The position numbers were made by a program, and so were the translations under genes. From Lingula anatina (lineage: Eukaryota > Brachiopoda > Lingulata > Lingulida > Lingulidae), in contig NW_019773676.1 of assembly GCF_001039355.2 (NCBI RefSeq), forward strand, positions 36,579-62,151: 25,573 nucleotides of DNA, given 5' to 3'. The notes under the pieces are model-generated. The model did not search any database and was not told the DNA's origin. It saw only the letters and a program-made list of their open reading frames with translations. Of the stretch, positions 11,086 through 21,119 are shown piece after piece. Within the stretch, counting starts at the first letter, position 1. Every line of letters starts with the position of its first letter.

Positions 11086-11345
11086 GTTGTGGATTGTAAT
11101 TTAAAATATTAATTATTGAAAACGTAACTTAATTTATCAATATAATAAAAAAAGGGGTTTAAAGTAAAATTGACAGTTGTTTTGTGTCTTTAGTTAACTA
11201 GTTAATTTTCTAAACATGTTATTCAGAAATACATTCCAATAAACTGAAATACTTGCAAGGTCAGCTAACACTAGGATGAATAAGTTGCTGTAAATGTGAT
11301 GGAGTTAATACAGCAGGTAACCTGTTATAGATAGACAGGTTGAGG
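11086..11345 (-). repeat. Inverted partial copy of the 14.15-14.43 kb transposon segment
   Basis: This block, from GGATTGTAATTTAAAATATT to GACAGGTTGAGGTGA, aligns as the reverse complement of about 14150-14425. Shared stretches include TTTAAAGTAAAATTGACAGT, TGTTTTGTGT and GCTGTAAATGTGATGGA. It is therefore a second, opposite-orientation fragment of the non-coding 3' part of the MADF-gene-carrying element. It starts right after the LINE remnant and has no coding capacity. Confidence 0.85.
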
Positions 11346-11739
11346 TGAATGTGACTTTGTTATATATAAGGAAAGAACTATATATACAGACTTGACATCT
11401 AATATGGAATATTTCAGTTTCGAAGGTATGCCTTGGTAAAAATGGATTATTTTTTCAAAAAACTCCGACCTCATATAAGATATGTGAATGGAGAAGTGTG
11501 TAGTCAGGTGTGTCGCTTCCAATTAACTGAATACCAGGTTTGTTGCGCAGCTGCATCATGTAATATGCAGTGATTTAATTGGGTAGTGCTCCTTTGGGCA
11601 GGTAAAAGCTTGGCTTTTGCAAAGTATGGTTCTGTCAAAAAAGTATCAATATGTCGGCAGCTACTGCATTGACGAATTTGAAATTTTGCATGCAAGTGGT
11701 CGGTTTTGCAAGGTTTAAAATGAGCTTTGCACTGTTCTG

Positions 11740-12725
11740 CAAATTTGTTAATCTGTGGCAGAATGGCGCGAAAAGGTCAGACATTGCCAGACAGATAATT
11801 GCGCCAAACGAAACGGCTCGCACAGTTTTATAGTTTTATGCCCAGACTGATGTACCTACACAGAGGCCACACCCAATGTATTGAAATCTTACCACCAGGC
11901 TACAGGACCCACTGTCTGTCGGGATATGCTGTTGCAACTAAACAAAAACCACCCAGTCCGTTCAGAATGAGGGGTAAATTGTCACCAAAACGCATTTTTC
12001 AAGGCCCTTAGCGAACACCTAACTGGTTTTAGCTGGTTAGAATACCAGACGATCTCAGGGGAACCCACTGTAAACAGCAAAACATCGTTGTATGTTTCTC
12101 TAATGAATTGGGGACCTTGTCCGTTTCTGAGTTGGACACTGAAACCTCGTGGCTTTCTTTATTGAGGTCAAATTTCACCTGTACCGCTCAACTAGTCCAA
12201 ACAGAGTTTACAGACATCTAGAAGAGGCCAACGATTAAGCGTGTGCCGCGTCTAAAGTGACTAAGGCCATTAACAGCGTCAGTAATTGGAGTGGATACCT
12301 CATTGGTGCCAAAACACCAATGATGGTCATCCACGAAAACCTGAACCAGATCAAAAAAAGGAATAATCTGGAAACCACTTGACTATCATTTAATAGGTGG
12401 CACCTTAGGAACAATTTCAGGTTGCACAGTGAAATTGCCGACACACACTTAACACTTTTAATAAAAGATTACTTACGGAACCAAGGGAATGAGCAGCTAC
12501 CTTGGTAATCAAAATCGCCATATTTGAACCACATAGACAACATGTGGGTAGGCCATTACTTGCCGAATCAATGGCCTACATGTCCTACAACAAAACTGGA
12601 CCGAATTGGACAGATTTTGACCGATGCCTGGAATGTTATTCCAGATTGAACTCTAAAAACCTAACCCAAGGAATGCCTTGCCACTTGAGAGCGCTGGTAG
12701 CAGACAGAAGAGGTCAAGCGTAACA
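11740..12725 (+). pseudogene. Tc1/mariner transposase, near full length, heavily decayed
   Basis: Pieces in three frames follow the order of a Tc1 transposase. FVNLWQNGAKRSDIARQI (about 11740-11800) matches the N-terminal helix-turn-helix. NWGPCPFLSW near 12107 and FHLYRSTSPNRVYRH near 12175 match the start of the DDE domain. WSGYLIGAKTPMMVIHENLN (12290-12350) matches the central strand region. DYLRNQGNEQLPW and SPYLNHIDNMW (about 12468-12548) match the second-D to E segment, with the catalytic E replaced by D. LTQGMPCHLRALVADR (12661-12710) matches the C-terminal tail. Stops and frameshifts are numerous, so the gene is dead. It belongs to a different Tc1 subgroup from the copy at 5.3 kb. Confidence 0.85.
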
Positions 12726-13013
12726 GCGATCGTTACTGGGACTAGATACTGACATGTGGGTTCTTTGTGAGGCGTGTTACTCTTTTACAGAAAATATTTG
12801 GAAAATATGGAGATCCAAAATATCCCTTTTAATTGTTGTCGTATGACATAGAATAGGCAATGTGTTTTTGTTTGCTTCTCTGGCGAATTCCATTAATGAA
12901 CTGATGTCACAATGATATCAAAGAGATAATTATAAGTTATTAAAACACGATTTTAATCCTAATTTTCATTTATCAGTCAGCAAAATAGGAAAAAACTGAT
13001 GAAAAATTTTAAC
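12726..13013. other. AT-rich spacer, nothing recognised
   Basis: Sequence between the Tc1 remnant and the TTAA-flanked MITE. It may include the outer end of the Tc1 element, but no clear inverted repeat was found. Confidence 0.5.
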
Positions 13014-13017
13014 TTAA

Positions 13018-13355
13018 AGGGATAATAACTCTTCGTTTCGGCCAAAAAATGAATTTTCCTGGAGTAAACAACAATTTTCCCATACTTACCAATGGTTAAT
13101 GAATCCATTTTTACATTCAAAGTTAGTCCCTGGTTTTTTTCTAAAAAGTTTGGTTTTTTTGTTAAAATCTCTTAAGAGAATTTAGCAGAGTATAGCCATC
13201 AATGGAGGTCACGCGGTCTAAAGAAAATCTCAGATATCAGAATAATAGGTATAACTGCCGTTTTTGTGGTAAAACAGAATATATTATATTTCTATGAGTT
13301 ATTCACAATGTTTTTATTGTGAAATATAGATCTCATACGAAGAGTTATTATCCCT
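13018..13355. mobile_element. MITE with 19-bp TIRs and TTAA target duplication
   Basis: The 338-bp element begins AGGGATAATAACTCTTCGT and ends with its exact reverse complement, and each end is flanked by TTAA (13014-13017 and 13356-13359). TTAA duplications are characteristic of piggyBac and Kolobok-type DNA transposons. The interior is AT-rich with no open frame, so it is a non-autonomous MITE. Similar AAAGGGA-TAACTC ends are familiar from molluscan genomes (from memory). Confidence 0.88.
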
Positions 13356-13444
13356 TTAAAGGCCATACATTTATACAGTGTACCCTACATATATTTAGCC
13401 ATCAAACATGTCCTACGTACTGCTAAACACATTCTGGCTTATTT

Positions 13445-13580
13445 CACGCTGGGTGGGGTTGATATAACATTGTTTTCTGACGTTGATACAACGTGTAGCT
13501 GAGTCTTTTCTGAATCCAACGTTTATCCAATGTCTACTCAACGTTATGGTTCAACGTTAAAACAACATAATTTGCCCGCT
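13445..13580. repeat. GTTGA-rich terminal-repeat block (left of MADF gene)
   Basis: The block is rich in ACGTTGATACAACG, TCAACGTTATGGTTCAACGT and similar words, closing with TTTGCCCGCTGGGAGC. It resembles the blocks at 1.3-1.9 kb and 14.45-14.63 kb. It ends in the same orientation as the right-hand block, so the two do not form a simple pair of inverted ends. Confidence 0.65.
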
Positions 13581-13639
13581 GGGAGCAGGATCCACTCAAA
13601 AGCCAGAGACAGACATCGAGTGAGAACGAGGCTACCAGG

Positions 13640-14180
13640 CAGCAGAAGAAGCGGGTCCGGGAGTCCAAGAAAGAAATCCCTGAGTACCATTGGACAGAAG
13701 AGGCCGAGTTGAGGTTGGCCGAGCTTTTGAAAGAGAACCCCCAGCTGTATGACAAGAAACAGAAGGAGTGGCTAAACGTGGCGGCCAAAAACAGCCGGTC
13801 AATGGTCCCCAATGCAAGAAGCACTACGAGAACATGAGAACCAGGGTGGAGAAAATTATGAAGAAGGAGGAGATGAGAGGGACAGGCAAGCCACAGAGTT
13901 TTCTGGAGTTTTCTGACGCAACACATCGTCCGGGGAGTGACAGTCCCCAGTGAGCAGTTTGCTGTCCCAGAGTCAGCTGCATTGACGATCAGCGACGATA
14001 ACGATGATGAAGTGAGCTCCACAAGTTCCCAGAGCCAAGCATGTAATACCACCGGGAAGGCAAGGGCAAGGGGAAGCGGTCCAGGCCAACAACAACAGAG
14101 ACAGCCACCACAACACCGGGGTGATAAGAAAGTCACGGTCATCTCAACCTGTCTATCTATCTATAACAGGGTACGGTGAA
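13640..14180 (+). pseudogene. MADF/Myb-SANT-like DNA-binding protein of a DNA transposon, frame-shifted
   Basis: Three plus-strand frames join into one protein. The first (about 13640-13790) reads EYHWTEEAELRLAELLKENP then QLYDKKQKEWLNVAAKN, a MADF or Myb/SANT-like domain start. The second (from 13768) reads CKKHYENMRTRVEKIMKKEE, its third helix and basic region. The third (from about 13917) reads LTQHIVRGVTVPSEQF, followed by an acidic serine-rich and a glutamine-rich tail ending near 14180. Two single-base-type frameshifts separate the parts. Proteins of this kind accompany PIF/Harbinger-type transposases, where they bind the element ends. No transposase is seen beside it. The local GC content is clearly higher than in the flanks. 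A long open frame on the opposite strand here is only a shadow. Confidence 0.75.
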
Positions 14181-14445
14181 CTGTCAACATCATTCCATCA
14201 CATTTACAGCAAGTTATTCATCCTTGTGTTTGGTGACCTTGCAAGGAAGTTTATTGAAATGTATTTCTAAATAACAAGTTCAAAAAATTCACTAGTTAAC
14301 TAAAAACACAAAACAACTGTCAATTTTACTTTAAAGCACCGTTTTAATCATTTTGATAAAGTTCGTTACAGTATTGATAAACATAGTGTCACGTTTTCAA
14401 TTATTAATGTTTTAAATTACGATCCATGCCTTGTATCACGACGAC
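14150..14445 (+). repeat. Non-coding 3' segment of the MADF element
   Basis: AT-rich sequence between the MADF-like gene and the right GTTGA block. It includes (TCTA)n near 14150-14160 and aligns, inverted, with 11086-11345. Confidence 0.7.
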
Positions 14446-14628
14446 CAAACAACAACGTTGAGTCAACGACCAAAATACAACGTTGACTCAACGTCACAAA
14501 TGACGCCGTTTTGATGTGGCTGGATCAACATTGATTTGACGTTGAATTTAAGTAGATCAACGGCGATTCAACGTTCCAACATGTTTTTAACGTTGATCCA
14601 ATGTCATTATGCTTGCTGGGTTGCTCTT
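14446..14628. repeat. GTTGA-rich terminal-repeat block (right of MADF gene)
   Basis: Repeated words CAACGTTGAGTCAACG, CAACGTTGACTCAACG, GATTTGACGTTGAA and GATTCAACGTTCC fill this block, which closes with GCTTGCTGGGTTGC. It is probably the 3' terminal region of the element carrying the MADF-like gene. Each word is nearly palindromic (AACGTT centre), as expected of clustered protein-binding sites near a transposon end. Confidence 0.7.
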
Positions 14629-15713
14629 TCATTGCTTGCGACGTGCATCTTGGGAAACTCCTCCATCCCCAGAAATGCAATGATGACGTCACACCTAGCC
14701 CACTCGATTCGTGGGCCCATGGCGGATAATTGACAAACTAACGGCCTGATGCCGATAGACAGCAACGCTGTGCTGTGCTTTAAGCAACTCCTGACCAAAT
14801 ATCGCTTGGGTTTTTTTAAAAAAAATTATGTTGTACACACGTACTAATAAGTTTGCCGTGCATTGCCTAGCCTACCCTCAGCAAAACGCAAATATTGTCA
14901 GAAATAGTGATTTTAGACGGTAGATTCACTCAGAAACAAAGGCAAACTCATTCGTTAGACTATTGCCGATAGCACCAGTAAATGACAGCATCATACAGAG
15001 TCTGATTAAAAACCTTTCATGGCAATTGAAGAACTTTTACCACTGTACAGTGGAGTCCAAAAAAGCACTTGGCACAAATGTAAAACTGTCCAGTGCAAGG
15101 CCAAGAATTCACTCAGTATTTTCAATCATATTATCAGATTCTACATAAATTAACTGACAATATCACTATTTAACTAATCTCTTCATCCAAATTCCTATCA
15201 CCATTTAGTAATTATTCAAAATTCTTCTTTCAGATTGTTATTTATTTTAATTTTCAATGCTGCAACTGATCCAAAATAATCTTGTAGTAAAGGAAAAATG
15301 CAAAAAAGAAGTGAAAGACCAATTTTACCTAAAGTATTCATTTATTTGAATATAAAAATAATAAGATCACGATTAAACAACTTAAAATAATTTCTCATGA
15401 ACTCTTTCATGAATAACATATTAAACAAAAATAAAAATTATAAATTAGTGGAATTGGCTCATTCTGAAATATATGACCTCTGCACATCATCAGTACCTGA
15501 CTTGGTACAGTATAGTTACTACTTGGATACAGAGTTAGATTTAATGATGTAACAATAAGAACAATATACATTACAATAAACTCCTCTACACATATCAGAC
15601 GCTTGTAACCATGAACTAACACTACTTGACAAGGGGCTGCCCAAAAGCTACATGTAACAAATAAAACAAATGCGTAAAGAGATGAATGAATTGTCATGTG
15701 CAACGTACTCCAG
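14629..15713. other. Spacer, no gene recognised
   Basis: About 1.1 kb with moderate GC at first (to 14800) and AT-rich later. Open stretches here lack recognisable motifs. The right end is a plausible intron leading into the candidate exon at 15714. Confidence 0.5.
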
Positions 15714-15844
15714 GGCCAAATGATGGGGCTGAGATAGATGTTGAATCTGAGCTTATTTTTGCCACCAAATCCTATTTGGCTGACAACCTTGATATTAAAT
15801 GTGGTAGTAGGCCAAGTTTCAAGGTTAAATTCTGTGGTGATGGA
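15714..15844 (+). CDS. Candidate exon, left half, interrupted by the Polinton insertion
   Basis: After an acceptor (GCAACGTACTCCAG) one frame stays open: PNDGAEIDVESELIFATKSY, then LADNLDIKCGSRPSFKVKFC and GDG, reaching the insertion site. The same frame resumes beyond the element at 22447. The pattern K-V-K-x-x-GDG-x-x-x-x-R recalls, from memory, an uncharacterised family of transposon-associated or nuclease-like proteins in fish and invertebrates; this is a weak assignment. The GATGGA target duplication lies inside this exon, so the insertion breaks the gene in this allele. Confidence 0.5.
15839..15844. repeat. Left 6-bp target-site duplication (GATGGA)
   Basis: GATGGA directly precedes the element start AGTAGTATG and recurs at 22447-22452 directly after the element end CATACTACT. 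Confidence 0.92.
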
Positions 15845-16292
15845 AGTAGTATGAAATCAGACTGACAGTTACTATCGGCGTGAGGATTGTGTGAGGATTG
15901 TTTGTTTGTTTGTTTCTTTGTCTGTCTGTCTGTTTGTTTGTTTGTTTGTTTATTTGTCTGCCTGTCTGTTTGTTTATTTGTCTGTCCGTCTCTCTGTCTG
16001 TTTGCTTGTTTTATCTGTCTGTCTCTTTGTTTGTTTGTTTGTCTGTCTGCCTATCTGTCTGTTTGTCTGTCTGCCTATCTGTTTGTTTGCTTGTTTATTT
16101 GTTTGTTTTTGAGGGAGGGTAACTATGGCTACCAATGTTTTTAATTGTTTTTTCTAAAGTCTTATTTATTTTTCTTGTGTATTTAAATTTTTTATGCCAT
16201 CATTTTGTTTTTGAAAATCTTTTCTGTTTTGATTTTCAGTCTCGTCATATCTTATAGGTAAAAGTGCGCTTGCACTGAAGTTTGTTTCAGTA
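15845..16292. repeat. Left terminal inverted repeat of the Polinton
   Basis: It begins AGTAGTATGAAATCAGACTG and runs through a (TTTG/TCTG)n array (about 15899-16112), then GAGGGAGGGTAACTATGGCT, to AAGTGCGCTTGCACTGAAG near 16285. Each block is matched in reverse in the right arm. Identity is high outside the tetranucleotide array. Confidence 0.9.
15899..16112. repeat. (TTTG)n/(TCTG)n tetranucleotide array in left TIR
   Basis: Interspersed TTTG and TCTG tetranucleotides of roughly 210 bp. The reverse-complement array sits in the right TIR. Cysteine/valine/leucine-rich open frames here are products of the repeat. Confidence 0.95.
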
Positions 16293-16429
16293 AGCGCGCA
16301 TACAAACAGCTCAGCTAAGACGCGCAGTGGACACAGTCCTATATGATCGCTCAAGTGTCCTTGTACTCAAACAGGCGTAACAAATATATGCCTAAATGGT
16401 TTACACTCCAAACAGTGAATTTTGGGCAA

Positions 16430-17035
16430 CTACAACTTACAATAGAGTGTGTCAACATTGAGGCTCACCTGAGTTCTGTCTTCCTTATAGCTTACAATAG
16501 ATTGTGTCAACCATGATGTACCTTATAACTTACAATAGAGCGTGTCAACAGTGAAGCTCACTTGAGTTCTGTCTTCCTTATAGCTTACAATAGATTGTGT
16601 CAACCATGAGGTACCTTATAACTTACAACAGAGCGTGTCAACAGTGAAGCTCACTCGAGTTCTGTCTTCATTATAGCTTACAATAGAGTGTGTCAACAAT
16701 AGAGACAGCATTTCTTGTGTATTTTTGGGCAACTTTGACTTGCAATAGACTGTGTCAACAATAAAGACAGCCTTTCTTTTGTTTTTTGGAGGGACAACTA
16801 TAACTTACAATAGAGTGTATCAACAATGAAGACAGCATTTCTTGTGTATTTTTGGGCAACTTACTCGATTTTTGGATTTCTGAGTACCTTATAGCTTACA
16901 ATAGAGTGTGTCAACAATGAAAACAGCATTTCTTTTGTATTTTGGGCAACTTCGACTTACAATAGAGTGTGTAAACAGTGACGCTTACTCGCATTTTGGA
17001 ATTCTGACCCACTTATAGCTTACAATAGCCTTTGA
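16430..17035. repeat. Minisatellite with CTTACAATAGAGTGTGTCAA core
   Basis: About eleven copies of the core CTTACAATAGAGTGTGTCAA followed by CAATGA, spaced 37-95 bp apart. Two spacer classes alternate: one with GCTCACTTGAGTTCTGTCTTCC, one with GACAGCATTTCTTGTGTATTTTTGGGCAAC. It lies between the left TIR and the coding part of the Polinton. Confidence 0.9.
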
Positions 17036-17252
17036 TCGGACAAAGAGCGGTCAGCTAACATACTGCTTACTTAACAATAATGAATGGCGATATTTGTTTA
17101 TTGACAAGGTAGTTTTATTTACAGAAGGGTTTACAATCACATGTCCATCATCAGAATATATGCTACGCATTTAGACTGTGGGTTATATTTTATAAATAGC
17201 AATATTCAGGAAGTGGAAGAAAAATAAATCATATTATACAACAGATTATTTA

Positions 17253-18132
17253 CTATTTTTTCTGAACTGGTATCTTGAGAGGAATAGCATATAGGCGATG
17301 GAAAGTTAACGGCGGGTGTTGCTCTCCCTTTTGATAGTAATGTAAAAGCGCCTTGCATATTGGATCATTCTCGATATGGTTATTATTGTTAATGAAAGGG
17401 TCAAGGGATTTGTTCCCATATTTGCAATTTTCCGATTCACTATCGTCCCTCTCTGTAGCCGACTCGTTGGAAGTTGCACCGCTTTCCAACTCACTGTCCT
17501 CTGTGTTTGACATTTCGGTTTGCTCCGATTCCCCAGTATAAGCCAATTCTATGCTGTTAGACACATCGGAATCGGTAGAGTATTCACTGTCAGGATTCGC
17601 TGTATGGCCGCCAGGCATAGATCGACCTTTATAAGTTAACGGGGACTCTTCATATTCTGAATCCGACAAATACCGTTGTAATAAGGGAGTTCCCTTTCCT
17701 GTCTGTTTAGTTTTCGGTCTAAAATTATATCTCTTTGATGGAACAGCGTAGAGCTTAAACGCGTTCGCTTTTGCAAGGGTTCTCTTGGTGTTTTATCAAA
17801 CAGCTTTCTTTTAGGCCCCGCCATGGGACGGTCGATACCACTGGTAATGGTGGGCGGTCGTTGCGGTGAACCTACAGTCCTATATGGCGGAGGGAGTGCT
17901 GAGTATTGTGTAGGAGTGCTCTTCATATACACTGTTTCAGCCACCATAGGGTTTTGGTACTGCCCTTCTTGTGTTTTTTGTCGTTTACAGTATGACTGTT
18001 TCTCGAGGGACAGTTCATCATTCAAATAAACCTTTTCGTCCAAGGTAAGGTCATCTCTTTTCCACAACTTGCGTTGGTCTGCTTCTATTTTATCAGTTAT
18101 TTTGGTAAACGGTTGCGCCTTAATTTCTCCTC
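17253..18132 (-). pseudogene. Acidic hypothetical protein of the Polinton (frame-shifted)
   Basis: This gene directly follows the ATPase gene, overlapping its last codons. The first frame (from about 18132, or from a non-ATG start at 18067) reads GEIKAQPFTKITDKIEADQR, then KLWKRDDLTLDEKVYLNDEL, a proline-rich stretch and a basic patch (GPKRKLFDKTPREPLQKR). Around 17700-17780 the sense moves to the next frame, with AFKLYAVPSKRYNFRPKTKQ, then LLQRYLSDSEYEESPLTYKG, and an acidic serine-rich segment of about 60 residues. It ends FHRLYAIPLKIPVQKK with TAA at 17253. It may originally have been one protein of about 290 residues or two overlapping genes. I do not recognise the family; a structural or DNA-associated role is possible but not shown. 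Confidence 0.55.
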
Positions 18133-18476
18133 TTGTAAATACTTTACAGTCTCTGATTGGTACTCATCGTCGTTGTTTTCCTCGGAAAATATACCAACGC
18201 GTAGACGACAGTCGTCTGGAGTGTCTTGCTTTAGATCGATGAAGAGGTAGCCATGAGGAGGAGAGGTTGCTTGTTTAAAAAATCGAAGGAAATCTTTTAC
18301 CTCACCGGGATACATCTGCTGGGCTAGTGTTCTGATCTGCAACGTGTCCCTTGGGTTTTTAAAGAGGACGAGATAATGGCAGTTCAAGGAGATTGTTCTC
18401 TCTGGGAAAAAGGTTTGGGGTAATAAGGATGACGCTAACACTGCGATGATGTGACACTTTGGTAAATAAGTCACGT

Positions 18477-18479
18477 ATT
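18477..18479. repeat. Left 3-bp duplication (ATT) of nested element
   Basis: ATT precedes TAGTCCAGTAGCTTAGGG, and ATT also follows GCCACCGGACTA at 21120-21122. Confidence 0.7.
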
Positions 18480-21119
18480 TAGTCCAGTAGCTTAGGGCAA
18501 AAAAAATGGCCAAATCGTGACACGGCGGATAAAAGCACCAAATTTTGCATGTGGGTACCTTTTGACATAATAAATCAAATTAGAGCCGTAGCCCATAGAA
18601 AAAATTTACCATTTGGCCAAAAAGTCCAAAATGGCCACCAATTTGTGAAATTCTGTAGAAATATGTACATACCTATGTTGATTTTTAACAAATAAAGTAT
18701 TTTCTTAATGTTTTCCACATCCTTATTACCCATATTATGCATATATGTCAGATAACAAACGAGATCCTTGGACTTTTTGAAAAATCCAAGATGGCCGCTG
18801 TATGGCATAGGAATACTAGAACATGTACAAGGGTTTTCAACTAATGCCAACTAGAAAGATGCATTGCCCACTATCTAATTAATTTTGTTTGTGAGTGCCT
18901 TATTACACAAATAATATATTTGTGGTGATTAACTAACCTTTATTCTCAGGCATTTCGAGAAAAATCCAAGATGGCCGCCATATCAAAGGAATACTAGTAT
19001 ACACATAGGGCTTCTTCTGCAATGGAGATATAATATTAATTGATAAATTAGGTTTGTTTCTGAGTATTTGTACACATCTTTTTAATCCACATAATATATA
19101 TATGTGATGAGAATGTTATTTGTATCCTTTTTGAAAACAACACAAAACAAAATGGCTGCCATTAGCCATAGAAGGTGGGGTTCAGTTAATAGGCTTTCAT
19201 ATAAAATGAAGCTATATACAATTGTTTTTTCTGTTTTATTATTATAATTATAATTATTATTATTATTATCCCATGATACATATCTGTTAGGTAATTAATG
19301 TCCTTATTTGATCATTTTGGGGAAATCCAAGATGGCCTTCTTTTCCCCATAGGAAAACTGTTGCATTGGATTTTAAAGGCACTTCTAATGCAAATGAGGG
19401 TAATCATGATATTTTGTCAAAATACTAAAGGGTACACACTTGTTACCCACCAGACAGATATCTCAAACTCCAAAAAGAATGTGGGAAGTACCGAGGAACA
19501 AAATTAATTTTATATTGAACCCAATGTCTCTCTGGCAGTAGTTGACTGTGCTACTCCTATTGTGAATTACAGCAATCTTGAATTTTCTCAAATATGCAAG
19601 ATGCACACTTGCTACAAATCAGATTTATATAGAGTAAGGTTAATAAGGATGTCAACATGTTTGAACATCAAACGGCTTTATTTCATGTTGGAATCAATGT
19701 TTGAACTGTTCCATTAATTGACACCTATGTGCATTTGAATGATATAGTCCTAAGACAATTGGCAGCTATCTTGGGTTTTCTCTAAATAGTACTCAAGGAT
19801 ACATACACTTTCTACACACACAGAGTCTTTCATAAGGATAAATAGGATATGAAAAACATTTTAAAACGATCTAAAGTTAACTACATTTGAATTGTGTATC
19901 TCTGGAATTATTTGATTATGTGTACGAATATTCTAATGACAAAAGGCAGAAATCTTGAATTTTTTTTCAGAATACCCAACGATACATACATGTTATAGAC
20001 CAGGTATACATCATAGGGGTAATAATAAATGGAATGAAAAACATAAATTATTTTTAAAACAAACCAATGGTAATATAATTGTATAGTGAACCATATGCCT
20101 CTCTAGCAGCAATTGAAACCCACCCATTAGTAAATTGTAGCTTTTTTGGATATGCTCAGAATATCCAAGGATGCACACTATTTACTCACCAGATATATAT
20201 ATCATAGGACTAATACGGATGGGCAAAACTTGATAAGTTAACACAATTTCACCCTGGAAGTAGACGAAAAGCCATGGATGTGCAGTTGTAATTCCAGTAG
20301 TATTCCTATGGCCAGTGACGACCATCTTGGATTTTCTCAAAATTATCAAATATGCACATTTATTACCTGCTAGATATGTATCACAGTGTAATAATAATGT
20401 GTAAAACATTGAAAAAATAACTGAATTTGATAGTAATTATGTTTTTCCTAGATGGCATTAGTTCCAACCCTTTGTAATACTAGAAGTATTCCTATGACAT
20501 ATGGCGTGCATCTTGGATTTTCTCAAAATACACAAGAATACATGTTAGTTACTCACCACATACATATTGTGTTGGTGGAAAGGATGTGAAAAACACTCAG
20601 AAACAAACTTAATTTGGCAGTGGAAAATTAAGCTTTCCAGTTGTCATTAGTTTAATTCCCCGTATACTAGAATTCCTGTGGCACATGGCAGCCATTTTGG
20701 ATTTTCCAAAATGCCCAAGAACACTTCGTAGTTACTCACCACAAGCATATTATGTGGGTAACAAAAATCTGAGAAACAGACTTAATTTGATAGTGGACAA
20801 CGTATATTTCTAGCTGGTATTATTTGTGTACTAGTATTCCTATGAACTTGTTTGCTATCTGACATATATGAATAAATTGGGTAATACGGATGTGGAAAAC
20901 TCTGAGAAAAAAATATATTTGATAAAAATCAACATAGGTATGTACATATTTCTATAGAATTCCATAAATTGGCGGCCATTTTGGATTTTTTGACCAAACG
21001 GTAAATTGTTTGAGAGGGCTACGGCTCTAATTTGATTTAGAATGTCAAAAGGTAACTACATGCCAAATTTGGTGCTTTTATCCACCGTTTCACGATTTTT
21101 TCCTTAAGCCACCGGACTA
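18480..21119. mobile_element. Giant foldback-type element inserted in the ATPase gene
   Basis: A 2,640-bp insertion with ends TAGTCCAGTAGCTTAGGG and its imperfect complement CCTTAAGCCACCGGACTA. The inverted similarity continues inward for about 300 bp or more: for example GGATAAAAGCACCAAATTTT at 18519 and its complement near 21054-21081, and AGAGCCGTAGCCC against GGGCTACGGCTCT. The whole is an imperfect palindrome centred near 19.5-19.8 kb. It is built of roughly 180-190-bp units that each carry CCAAGATGGCCGCCAT (left half) or its complement (right half). No protein-coding frame is seen. The flanking ATT duplication suggests transposition rather than rearrangement. The superfamily is unknown. 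Confidence 0.85.

Noticed and set aside
13534-14142. 202-codon minus-strand open frame
   Set aside because: It lies opposite the MADF-like pseudogene, whose frames show family motifs; the minus frame has none and reflects high GC content.
15887-16144. Cysteine/valine/leucine-rich open frames
   Set aside because: They are translations of the TTTG/TCTG tetranucleotide array in all frames, not genes. The same applies to 22112-22489.
16430-17035. CRISPR-like repeat-spacer pattern
   Set aside because: Spacers fall into two recurring classes and spacing varies from 37 to 95 bp, as in a minisatellite.
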